Assembly (NCBI GenBank): GCA_902778645.1 | Contig: CACYYO010000019.1 | Location: 1 to 39,508 of the forward strand | Reading direction: 5' to 3' | From: an uncultured Rhodospirillales bacterium | GTDB lineage: Bacteria; Pseudomonadota; Alphaproteobacteria; RF32; CAG-239 | Length of the DNA stretch: 39,508 bases | Part shown: one piece after another, positions 32,512-39,508 of the stretch | Layout: the number at the start of each line of letters is the position of its first letter | How positions within the stretch are numbered: the stretch's first letter is position 1 | The notes under the pieces: model-generated | Seen by the model: the letters and a program-made list of their open reading frames with translations, nothing else | Databases searched by the model: none | Told to the model about the DNA's origin: nothing | Position numbers and translations under genes: made by a program

Positions 32512-35439
32512 TTATCTTTCGCTTTGGCTGGCGGCTAGGTCGGATAAATACTGATCATAGCGTTTGGTTCGTTTGTCATTTGCATAGTCGTAACTCAGTT
32601 GATCTTCCGCGTTTTCACTGCCGTAAAAAATGATATTAGGATCTGTCGGCATGAGGCGAGCTACGAATCTTTCTCGGTTATTGTATGGTTCGGTGCTGTC
32701 CATGCTATGCATAATTCGGTGCCAAAATTCCGTAAACACACACAGGTTGCTGAAATCATTAATTTTGGCAATATTGGTGCAGATTTCGTTCTGTTCGGAG
32801 ATGATATTTTTATGGTGCTTTATTTCACCGGAATCTTGAGCGGCTCTCTTGTGATGAACGCCAAAATCTATCTTCATGACATAGCCGTCTTTGAAGGTAA
32901 CAACTAATTTTTGCTTTTGCTGTTGAATACTACTAATAAAACTGTCTTCTTTGTCCTCGTCCAGATAATTTTGTGAAATCATATATTGCGAAAATTGTTC
33001 GGCGTGGTTTTGGGTATATGCTTTTAACCAATGCTCTTCGGTGCTGTCGATTTGTAGCTGTTTTATGTTGTGGAGAATATTTTTGCTGTAGGGAAGCAAC
33101 TGTTCGTCATCTTGTTGGAAAATCATATAATTATAAATATTTTCATTGAGATATTTGCTGAGAATTGTTTTTTCTTCGGTTTCACTGTTGTTATTTATAA
33201 TATGTTCATATATAACATTAGCTTGTTGTTGTATATGCTTGTTTTTGCGTTTGTATTCTATATATGATGATTGGTTGTCGAGGATAAATTTATGCAGTAT
33301 TTCAGCGGTATCACCATAAAAATCATTTTGCTTAATTTTTTTGAGGGTTGAATCCAGCAGACTATCTTTTTTTTCTATATGTTTTTGTAATAGAAAATTT
33401 TTGAATGTTGAGCCGTAACGGATAATAAAATCCTGAATAGTACCGGTCAATTCCGATGATACAGGGTGCTTCAAATCTCTAAAAGTATGAATAATTTCGG
33501 AAGAAGAGATACCTTTTGTTACGGCGTATTCCATGAAACTGCTGAGACGTTCTCGGATAAATTCTTTACAAATAGGCAAATTTTGTTCATTTAATCCTTG
33601 TTGCACAATTGTGTCAAAAGTTGATGAAGCATTTTCTTTGTATCGGTCGGTGTTTGTGGTCAGATACCAATCCTTGAATAAGGAGGCATGGCTGAGAATA
33701 AATCCCTTTTCTTGCAGGGTAATTACTCCAGGTAAGGAATTGTCAAAGATAATCGTACGTTCATTGTCAATCAGTTCGTTTTGTAATTCGTTATATGTTA
33801 AGATATTGGTCTGCGTAAAAAATTCTTGTAAATTTGAGAAATTCCGACGGATAAGCGGGGTGATTTCTTGCAAAGTTTGCTCATCTAATTCGTTGTTTTG
33901 AAGGTGTTGTTGAGTTTTGGCAGGTAAACTTTGCAATAGTTTGTCATTGTGTAAAATAAAAGATATAATCGTATCTTTCCCAAAATCGGTTAATTGGGGT
34001 GTTCCGTCTAAAGCATGAAGCGCAAAATTAGCGTAGTTGGCACTGTCGCCTTGATCAATCAGATATTCATAAAAACTGTCTTGGTTTTTTTGAATAAAAG
34101 CTTTGGCAATGTTCCATTGTTTTTTCTTATTGTTTTTTTTGCGGATAATTCCTTGCAAGTTATGTTTGGTGAGGTAGGTTATAAAGTCATCTTGATTGGC
34201 ATTGATAAAATTATTGATATCTTTTATAACATAACCTGGAATTTCCGGATTAAATTGATCGTATAGAGAGGAGACATATTGTTGCTCCAATAAGTGCTTT
34301 TTGATAAATTGCTTGAAATGGTTTTGGTTGCTTTGTAAAAAATGCAGTGCAGGCCCTTTAATGACAAAGGCATTGCGTTGAATTTTGGCTCGGATTTCGT
34401 CAGCATAATTATCTGAACGAATGCTGCTTATAATGAAGTTTTGGAAATCCTCGGCATTAGCCAGGGCAAATTCACTCATGTAGGTATTCGCATCTGTGGT
34501 GATGTTGATATCATTGGTGACACCTTTGCTTTGAGCCATTTTGATAAGGGAATTAATGTAGCGCGGGTGTATGTGCTGACGTTGTAAGTACGCACGTATC
34601 CATTGTTCATGTTTTTTAAAAACATCTTTGATGAAGCCATGTCGTGCCCCTAAAAATAGGTGGGCATCAGGACTTTTTTCTGATTTACGGAAGGTTTTAT
34701 ATAAAATATCGGAAAAATCGTAAACGCTGAGCAAGTTTAGTTGTTCAGGCGGAATATGTAACGATTGGATGGTTTTGAGCATACGCCTTTCTAGGTTATG
34801 AAATCTTGGAAACAGGCGAAATAACTGCCAAGATGGTGAAATACTTAAATCATAACTTTCGAGAGGGTAGATGGTTGCTCTTGTGTTAAGAGGTGTGGGA
34901 TTTTTGAATTTGCTATTGCGTTTTTTCTTTTTAGGAGACGATTCAACCGATGCTTCTTCGTCCGGCACTTGTCCTTTAAAACGCAGATAGCCTTGGTAAA
35001 GAGGGCTCAGGTTTGTGAAATGAGGGCGGTTGATGCGTCCGAAAAAGTCCATACGAATAATGTGTTTTTCATCTTTACTCAGAGGATAATGCGGTTTTTC
35101 GATATAGGTAATGTTATAGCATTTTAAGGTTTGGATAATTTCATTTTTATAGTCTTTTTTGTGGGCAAAACGTTGGTTGAAATCAACGCCCGGGTCGCCA
35201 TTATAATATTTGTCAAGCAGGTCAGAGATTCGTTCTTTCGCGGTTGCAATTTCAGCCTGCGGCAGGTCTGCTAATTGGTTGTCCAGGGCTTTTTCTATGT
35301 CAGCCAGATCTTCGATAATTTCAGGTGTTTTTTGCTGTTCTAATTCCGCAAGGATGCGCTCAGAGGGCGTCAGTGTTTCATCCGAAAACAGTTCCGGATT
35401 CGTTTTGAATGATTTATTTTGTCCCTTACCTGATGCCAT
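32512..35439 (-). CDS. 975-residue helical-repeat protein with C-terminal HNH nuclease motif, candidate toxin
   Basis: No signal peptide or membrane segment. The first ~170 residues are acidic then basic (KKKKRNSKFKN). From ~230 to ~830 runs a series of degenerate helical units with the pattern FIxxNxxxFxxYLxxxG (FINANQDDFITYL, FIQKNQDSFYEYL, FIRERLSSFMEYA, FIIRYGSTFKNFL, FILDNQSSYIEYK). The C-terminus has an HNH/His-Me finger signature: VHHK (His862, His863), NDFSNL (Asn898), WHRIMH (His907, His911). The gene is followed at 3 bp by an SMI1/KNR4 gene. Inferred: DNA- or RNA-cleaving toxin with a repeat-built delivery or scaffold region. No known secretion marker (VgrG, RHS, PAAR) is seen. A housekeeping nuclease is an alternative. 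Confidence 0.7.
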   Translation of the reverse strand: MASGKGQNKSFKTNPELFSDETLTPSERILAELEQQKTPEIIEDLADIEKALDNQLADLPQAEIATAKERISDLLDKYYNGDPGVDFNQRFAHKKDYKNEIIQTLKCYNITYIEKPHYPLSKDEKHIIRMDFFGRINRPHFTNLSPLYQGYLRFKGQVPDEEASVESSPKKKKRNSKFKNPTPLNTRATIYPLESYDLSISPSWQLFRLFPRFHNLERRMLKTIQSLHIPPEQLNLLSVYDFSDILYKTFRKSEKSPDAHLFLGARHGFIKDVFKKHEQWIRAYLQRQHIHPRYINSLIKMAQSKGVTNDINITTDANTYMSEFALANAEDFQNFIISSIRSDNYADEIRAKIQRNAFVIKGPALHFLQSNQNHFKQFIKKHLLEQQYVSSLYDQFNPEIPGYVIKDINNFINANQDDFITYLTKHNLQGIIRKKNNKKKQWNIAKAFIQKNQDSFYEYLIDQGDSANYANFALHALDGTPQLTDFGKDTIISFILHNDKLLQSLPAKTQQHLQNNELDEQTLQEITPLIRRNFSNLQEFFTQTNILTYNELQNELIDNERTIIFDNSLPGVITLQEKGFILSHASLFKDWYLTTNTDRYKENASSTFDTIVQQGLNEQNLPICKEFIRERLSSFMEYAVTKGISSSEIIHTFRDLKHPVSSELTGTIQDFIIRYGSTFKNFLLQKHIEKKDSLLDSTLKKIKQNDFYGDTAEILHKFILDNQSSYIEYKRKNKHIQQQANVIYEHIINNNSETEEKTILSKYLNENIYNYMIFQQDDEQLLPYSKNILHNIKQLQIDSTEEHWLKAYTQNHAEQFSQYMISQNYLDEDKEDSFISSIQQQKQKLVVTFKDGYVMKIDFGVHHKRAAQDSGEIKHHKNIISEQNEICTNIAKINDFSNLCVFTEFWHRIMHSMDSTEPYNNRERFVARLMPTDPNIIFYGSENAEDQLSYDYANDKRTKRYDQYLSDLAASQSER

Positions 35440-35579
35440 TCATCTACTCTTAAAACAAGTATTTTGTCTAAATGATACACGATTTTGAAAAAAAATCCAG
35501 TTAAATTTATTAATTTTATTATCTTTTTATTATCTTTTAGGAATTATATTGTCTAACAAATTGATAAAAGGAGGTAAAT

Positions 35580-37004
35580 ATGCTTGATTTTGTTTTTGAT
35601 GCGCCCAAAAAACGTGAAGATGCCGCTATTGCGGTTTTGCTTAATCACTTTGATGATTTGGAAGAATCGCGAGTCGTTAAAAAAATCGGGAAAGGAATCG
35701 CAGATTGTTTGAAAAATGCCTTGGTTGCAGAGGATATTAAAAGCGGTAGTAAAGCTGTATTGAAAACGTATCATGGGGAAGTTCCTTGTTTTGCTTTTGA
35801 GGTAGATGACGAACACCCGCTTAAATTCGGTGCTAAAATTTATAGTTCTCTCAGAAAATATATGAACGCGACCCTTTATGTGATGGATAAGCTGAGTGGT
35901 GAGTATATGGAAAAATTGCTTATCGGTATGGAAAATGCCAATTACAGTTTTGATAAATATATGACCAAGAAAAAACCGGAAGATTTTGATAAGTTAGAGA
36001 CGGTTAATTTAATTAATGCTCAACAACCGGATATGGAGAAAATTGCCGCACTTACCAATGCCGTTCGTTATGCACGTGATCTAGGAAATGAGCCGGCTAA
36101 TCGCTTGACACCTTATGAATTTATTAAAGATGTTGAACGCTTGAATTATCTTGATTTGGATATTGAAATCCTTGATGAAGAAGCCATGAAACAGGAAAAT
36201 TTCGGTTTGGCTCTCGCCGTGGCACAAGGATCGTGCAATCCTCCGTATACGGCTGTTTTACAGTGGCATGGCAATCCGAAAAAGAAAGAATTTGATTGTG
36301 GTCTGGTTGGTAAGGGGGTTATATATGATAGCGGGGGCTTGTCGTTGAAAACTGCCTCGCAAATGCGTTCTATGAAACAGGATATGTCCGGTGCAGCTGA
36401 TGTTGTCTCGGTTATGAAAGCGGCGGCGTTGCAAAAATTACCGCTTAATTTGGTTGCGGTTGTGACCATGGTGGAAAATATGCCGTCGGCAAATTCCTAT
36501 AAAGTTGATGATATTTTAACTTCCATGTCCGGGCAGACTGTTGAGGTTTTGAATACAGATGCGGAAGGGCGGTTGGCTTTGGCTGATGCCTTGTGGTATA
36601 TCCAAAAGCGTTTTAAGGTCAAAACATTGATTGATATTGCCACTTTGACTGGGGCGGCATCAGTCGTTTTCGGAGGTTTGTATGCTGCTATTTTAGGTAA
36701 TGATGATAAGCTTATTCAATCTCTGATGAAGTCCGGTGAGACTGTTGACGAGCTTTTGTGGCAATTGCCGATGAACCCTGAATATGATAAATGGATTAAT
36801 TCATCTGTTGCCGATATGCAAAATATCGGCAAACGAGGGAAAGCCGGGACAGCTACAGCGGCGGCCTTTTTACAACGTTTTATTCATAAGTCTACAAAAT
36901 GGGCGCATCTTGATATTGCCGGTTGTGAATGTGATGAGAAGACGCAAGTGAGTACGGGGTTTGGGGTGATGCTCCTTTGTGATTATATCGAAAAACTGTG
37001 CTAA
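35580..37004 (+). CDS. pepA: Leucyl aminopeptidase, peptidase family M17
   Basis: 474 residues with a strong ribosome-binding site (AAAAGGAGGTAAAT). The catalytic C-terminal domain shows VGKGVIYDSGGLSLK (Lys and Asp metal ligands), MKQDMSGAADV, NMPSANSYKVDDI and the M17 signature NTDAEGRLALADAL carrying the Asp/Glu ligands and catalytic Arg. The N-terminal ~160 residues form the variable macrodomain-like part. It removes N-terminal residues from peptides in the cytoplasm using two metal ions. The usual length is 480-500, so it is complete. Confidence 0.95.
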   Translation: MLDFVFDAPKKREDAAIAVLLNHFDDLEESRVVKKIGKGIADCLKNALVAEDIKSGSKAVLKTYHGEVPCFAFEVDDEHPLKFGAKIYSSLRKYMNATLYVMDKLSGEYMEKLLIGMENANYSFDKYMTKKKPEDFDKLETVNLINAQQPDMEKIAALTNAVRYARDLGNEPANRLTPYEFIKDVERLNYLDLDIEILDEEAMKQENFGLALAVAQGSCNPPYTAVLQWHGNPKKKEFDCGLVGKGVIYDSGGLSLKTASQMRSMKQDMSGAADVVSVMKAAALQKLPLNLVAVVTMVENMPSANSYKVDDILTSMSGQTVEVLNTDAEGRLALADALWYIQKRFKVKTLIDIATLTGAASVVFGGLYAAILGNDDKLIQSLMKSGETVDELLWQLPMNPEYDKWINSSVADMQNIGKRGKAGTATAAAFLQRFIHKSTKWAHLDIAGCECDEKTQVSTGFGVMLLCDYIEKLC

Positions 37005-37005
37005 T

Positions 37006-37036
37006 AAAAAATCCTGCCGTGAGGGCAGGATTTTTT
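37006..37036. terminator. Bidirectional terminator after pepA
   Basis: AAAATCCTGCC, loop GTGA, GGGCAGGATTTT with T-run; convergent stop codons lie on both sides. Confidence 0.92.
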
Positions 37037-37772
37037 ATGGATTACGGATAGCAAATTTCAAGTGTGTTTGGTAAAGAGGAGCAATGTAGTAATCTTCATT
37101 GTCGTCTTCACACACTTGATAAGTGCAACCATTGTGTTCAAATGTCTCGCCGGTACGAAGGAATTCCCAATTCAAGTTATTACGATGAACCGCTTTGAAT
37201 TCCGGGTAATCTTCATTAAATACCGGTAATAACATCAGATGATTTTCTCTGCTGATGTACCAGCTGATACAGAGCGTTTGATTAGGTTTGTCAACCTCTG
37301 TCAGGCGAACCAGATAGTAGTCAGGGTAGTCCTCAGGACTTTTGATTTCGGCAGCACTGTCAGACATGTGGTATGCGGCGTCGGCATCCTGTGCTGTGGC
37401 AAAAACAGATAATTGCCGAACATACTGACCTAAATTTTCATCATGGCAGGTGATATAAACGTCATTACCATGGCGAAAATATTCTCCTTCTTCAAGCTGA
37501 CGTCCGGACTGAGGTAAGGAACGCGGCATCGGGTCTTCTCTAAAAAGATTAAAAAAGGCGCGCAATTCATTGTTTTCCTCACCAAACACACACCAACAGA
37601 GCGGATGTTCATTTTCAAATGTGTTTACCAACATAAGTTTGGTATGTGTTCCGTCAATGTTAATGTGTGCTTTTGCTGCCATATATTGAGCTTCAAGCTG
37701 GCTGGCACAAGTACATTTGTCACCGACAGAAATTGTACAGTCCCGAAGGGGCATTTTTGCTAACTTTATCAT
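37035..37772 (-). CDS. Unknown protein with an internal duplication
   Basis: 245 residues, acidic, aromatic-rich, no signal or membrane segment, no family recognised. Two halves share a pattern: C...ENxEL...FNxxxEDP...LxxGExFxHGNxVYxTCHDxNxGxYxxxL (~60-120) and C...ENHLMLLPVFNEDYP...LRTGETFEHNGCTYQVCEDDNEDYYIAPL (~170-235), so the protein arose from a tandem duplication of ~110 residues. Eight or so cysteines are scattered, including CTCA and CWC near the N-terminus. No Shine-Dalgarno precedes the start (TCGCATATG). It lies 34 bp after the next unknown gene on the same strand. Confidence 0.65.
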   Translation of the reverse strand: MIKLAKMPLRDCTISVGDKCTCASQLEAQYMAAKAHINIDGTHTKLMLVNTFENEHPLCWCVFGEENNELRAFFNLFREDPMPRSLPQSGRQLEEGEYFRHGNDVYITCHDENLGQYVRQLSVFATAQDADAAYHMSDSAAEIKSPEDYPDYYLVRLTEVDKPNQTLCISWYISRENHLMLLPVFNEDYPEFKAVHRNNLNWEFLRTGETFEHNGCTYQVCEDDNEDYYIAPLYQTHLKFAIRNP

Positions 37773-37806
37773 ATGCGATGATTTTTAGGGTTTAGTAATA
37801 ATCTTG

Positions 37807-38550
37807 TTATTGAGGACCATGTTGAATGTGGTCCTTACCAGAGAACTTTGCTATAAACTGACCGTTTTCCGGATCTTCAGCAACGATATACTTTTGACTG
37901 TTGATGCCAAAAACAGAATTATTGGAAAGCTCATCGAAACCATCAATGAAGGTTAGTCCCAGGTTTGCGAATCGTCGGTCAAGAGCTGTGATGGAAGGCA
38001 TCCCATCCATATTGATTAACCAACCGATATCGTGCAAATCCTTACAGCAAAGTGTGTGCATGTTGATGATAATCATGGCGGCAGTTGCTATCTCGCAACC
38101 CATGGTTGCCATCATAAAATCTTGTACCATCTTTTGTGATGCAAACATTTCAATGCGTTTGAGGCAAAGATTGTTGTGGGCATCTAATTTGAGTTGGCAC
38201 GGATATTTGTAGCCAAGCAGCAGGTAGTCGTCAGGTCCATAGGGAACAGTCGGTAAGTCAGACAAACTTGTTATCTGTGAGTGTAGAGCAATTTGCCGCG
38301 CTGCCTGTTTCTCATCATCAGGGAGATAAAGCGGCAGGCGCAAAGTTTGATGCACATTTTTGACCACTGTTTGAATGAACCATTCGTGCAAAACTTCGTT
38401 TCCATAAACGATACCATAAAGTTGGATATCGATAATATCAACATCGTCTTGCAGAAGTCTGGATGCTGCTTGCTTAACCAATTGGCTGTCGGACAGAGGA
38501 CATTCAGGAATGTTATCCGTCACAAAATCATTGTATATGAATTTTGCCAT
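37807..38550 (-). CDS. Unknown protein
   Basis: 247 residues from the ATG at 38550 (MAKFIYNDFVTDN). A longer start at 38601 is open, but the added codons overlap a promoter-like sequence and have no ribosome-binding site; the chosen start also lacks one (AAACATTATGG). The protein is acidic and soluble, with HEWFIQTVVKNVHQTLRLPLYLPDDEK, an Ala/Met/Ile-rich segment with histidine and cysteines (AAMIIINMHTLCC) near 165, and a C-terminal SQKYIVAEDPENGQFIAKF. No family is recognised. It pairs with the gene at 37035 in an unlinked-looking two-gene unit. Confidence 0.6.
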   Translation of the reverse strand: MAKFIYNDFVTDNIPECPLSDSQLVKQAASRLLQDDVDIIDIQLYGIVYGNEVLHEWFIQTVVKNVHQTLRLPLYLPDDEKQAARQIALHSQITSLSDLPTVPYGPDDYLLLGYKYPCQLKLDAHNNLCLKRIEMFASQKMVQDFMMATMGCEIATAAMIIINMHTLCCKDLHDIGWLINMDGMPSITALDRRFANLGLTFIDGFDELSNNSVFGINSQKYIVAEDPENGQFIAKFSGKDHIQHGPQ

Positions 38551-38632
38551 AATGTTTATGTTTTGAGGGTTAATAATTTTCTTAATAAGATATTTTGACA
38601 AAATATTAGACTATATTTTTTCAAAATGCAAC

Positions 38633-38858
38633 AAAAATGTGCTCTTTGGATGATTAATACAGATTTTGCGAGTAAGAAAAATGCTCACGTACCAATTCCG
38701 ACTAAAGCTTTTGTATCGTATCGTTTACACTCACTCACAAAAGCAAGTCTCATTGCTTGGCTCATAAAAACAATTCACAGGATTGTTTTTATTTCTCAGT
38801 CTACGCTGCGCTTTTTCTTCTCTTAAATCTTATTACTCATCTCAAATATCACATTTTT
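38633..38858. repeat. Long GTAC-centred palindromic element, copy 4, with a ~106-bp insert
   Basis: The left arm AAAAATGTGCTCTTTGGATG... through ACAGATTTTGCGAGTAAG to CACGTAC, and a right arm whose complement reads AAAAATGTGATATTTGAGATG.... Inner arms are nearly identical to copy 3. At the centre, 38693-38798 is extra sequence made of three hairpins (GCTTTTGT/ACAAAAGC, AAGCAA/TTGCTT, ATAAAAACAAT/ATTGTTTTTAT). The gap 38551-38950 holds this element and the nifJ terminator; no gene is apparent. Confidence 0.8.
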
Positions 38859-38887
38859 GAAAGATGTGCTTTTTTTATTTTTAAGGT

Positions 38888-38922
38888 AAAAAACACCCCT
38901 CGTCAGAAAAGGCGAGGGGTGT
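38888..38922 (-). terminator. Terminator of the nifJ-like gene
   Basis: ACACCCCTCG / CGAGGGGTGT stem with a 10-nt loop; on the minus strand it is followed by TTTTT. Confidence 0.9.
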
Positions 38923-38950
38923 GTCAGAAGTATGGCTTCTGTTTTATCTG

Positions 38951-39508
38951 TTATTCGCCGGCTTTGGCATCAATTTCTGATGTCTTAACCGCAAATTCAG
39001 CCATATGTTCTAACAGAGAACGTTTTTCATTCGTGTTCTCTTGAGCCTTATTTAACAAGGTCTCATAACGTTCCGGATTAGCTTTGTTGACAATCTGGAA
39101 ACGTGTTTCATTAGACATATAGTCAGACAGCGGACGGGTCGGTGCTTTTGAATCCAACATCAAAGGTGCTTTACCTTGTGCGATGTTTTCAGGATTATAA
39201 CGATACAACGGCCAGCTTCCGGTTTCAACAGCAGCTTTTTGGTGCTCTAAACCATCAGCCAGGTTGAATCCTTGTGCAATACAGTGACTGTATGCAATGA
39301 TGATAGACGGACCATCATAAGCTTCAGCTTCATTCAAAGCTTTGATGACCTGTAAATCATTGGCACCGGCAGAAACCTGAGCAACATAAACGTTACCATA
39401 GCTCATGGCAATCATGCCCAAGTCTTTTTTCGGTAAAGCTTTACCGGCAGTGGCAAATTTGGCACTTGCACCCATCGGGGTTGCCTTAGATTGTTGACCA
39501 CCGGTGTT
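38951..39508 (-). CDS. Pyruvate:ferredoxin (flavodoxin) oxidoreductase, C-terminal part (runs off the window)
   Basis: 186 codons are open from the window edge to the TAA at 38951; no start is needed because the frame continues beyond 39508. NTGGQQSKATPMGASAKFA, PKKDLGMIAMSYGNVYVAQVSAGAN, GPSIIIAYSHCIAQGFN and SWPLYRYNP match the thiamine-diphosphate end of NifJ/PFOR-type enzymes. They oxidise pyruvate to acetyl-CoA and CO2, passing electrons to ferredoxin or flavodoxin, and are oxygen-sensitive, which points to an anaerobic lifestyle. Which 2-oxoacid is used cannot be settled from this part, though the match to the pyruvate enzyme is good. Confidence 0.93.
   Translation of the reverse strand, partial: NTGGQQSKATPMGASAKFATAGKALPKKDLGMIAMSYGNVYVAQVSAGANDLQVIKALNEAEAYDGPSIIIAYSHCIAQGFNLADGLEHQKAAVETGSWPLYRYNPENIAQGKAPLMLDSKAPTRPLSDYMSNETRFQIVNKANPERYETLLNKAQENTNEKRSLLEHMAEFAVKTSEIDAKAGE

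Noticed and set aside
37807-38601. Start codon at 38601 for the unknown protein
   Set aside because: The 17 added codons have no ribosome-binding site and overlap a TTGTCA promoter-like sequence; the ATG at 38550 is more likely, although this is not settled.

Overview
The window looks like a chromosome segment of an anaerobic, flagellated, Gram-negative alphaproteobacterium of low GC. The main evidence is an almost textbook CtrA (28536-29222), the alphaproteobacterial cell-cycle regulator, divergent from fliI-fliJ. A KDO-activation gene (kdsB), an RND efflux pump and LPS-type glycosyltransferases point to an outer membrane. The C-terminus of a pyruvate:ferredoxin oxidoreductase (38951-39508) suggests anaerobic metabolism, with an Fe-type superoxide dismutase for oxygen defence. 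Species-level placement is not possible from the sequence alone.

Layout. 1-4600: 5' part of an M23 peptidase gene, a tRNA-Asp gene, then two tandem cassettes. Each cassette has a ~415-bp repeat that begins with the tRNA 3' end, an internal hairpin, a promoter, and one of two paralogous proteins of unknown function; a small basic protein follows. 4647-9631: a TetR / membrane-fusion protein / RND pump operon with a clear palindromic operator. 9683-14883: trpS-kdsB, a broken serine-recombinase remnant, and an AT-rich cluster of three glycosyltransferases. 14886-25692: tyrS, two divergent AnmK paralogues, a zinc-ribbon/nuclease protein beside a nest of palindromic repeats, a lipoprotein, an MTA/SAH nucleosidase, and ileS with an Ile-rich leader peptide upstream. 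25771-29422: tRNA-Glu, the fliI-fliJ-sodB operon and ctrA. 29440-31142: three genes without Shine-Dalgarno sequences (small membrane protein, GC-rich lipoprotein lysozyme, membrane protein). 31164-35439: a 975-aa repeat protein ending in an HNH nuclease motif, an adjacent SMI1/KNR4-type gene, then tsaC. 35580-39508: pepA, two unknown genes, a third palindromic element and the nifJ-like 3' part.

The observations most worth following are: (1) a 15-residue leader peptide with six Ile codons, followed by a hairpin and a T-run, between a strong promoter and ileS, which has the form of a transcription attenuator; (2) a candidate nuclease toxin with an SMI1/KNR4 immunity gene 3 bp downstream; (3) a tRNA-Asp-anchored repeated cassette in which the flanks are near-identical but one hairpin has been replaced by an unrelated hairpin; (4) a dispersed family of long GTAC-centred palindromes whose outermost arms differ between copies yet remain complementary within each copy, two of them starting inside a stop codon; and (5) an AnmK paralogue that has lost the residue corresponding to the catalytic aspartate.

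All functional calls come from reading motifs and recalling families; no database search was run. Promoter calls are matches to the -35/-10 consensus with spacing of 16-17 bp.
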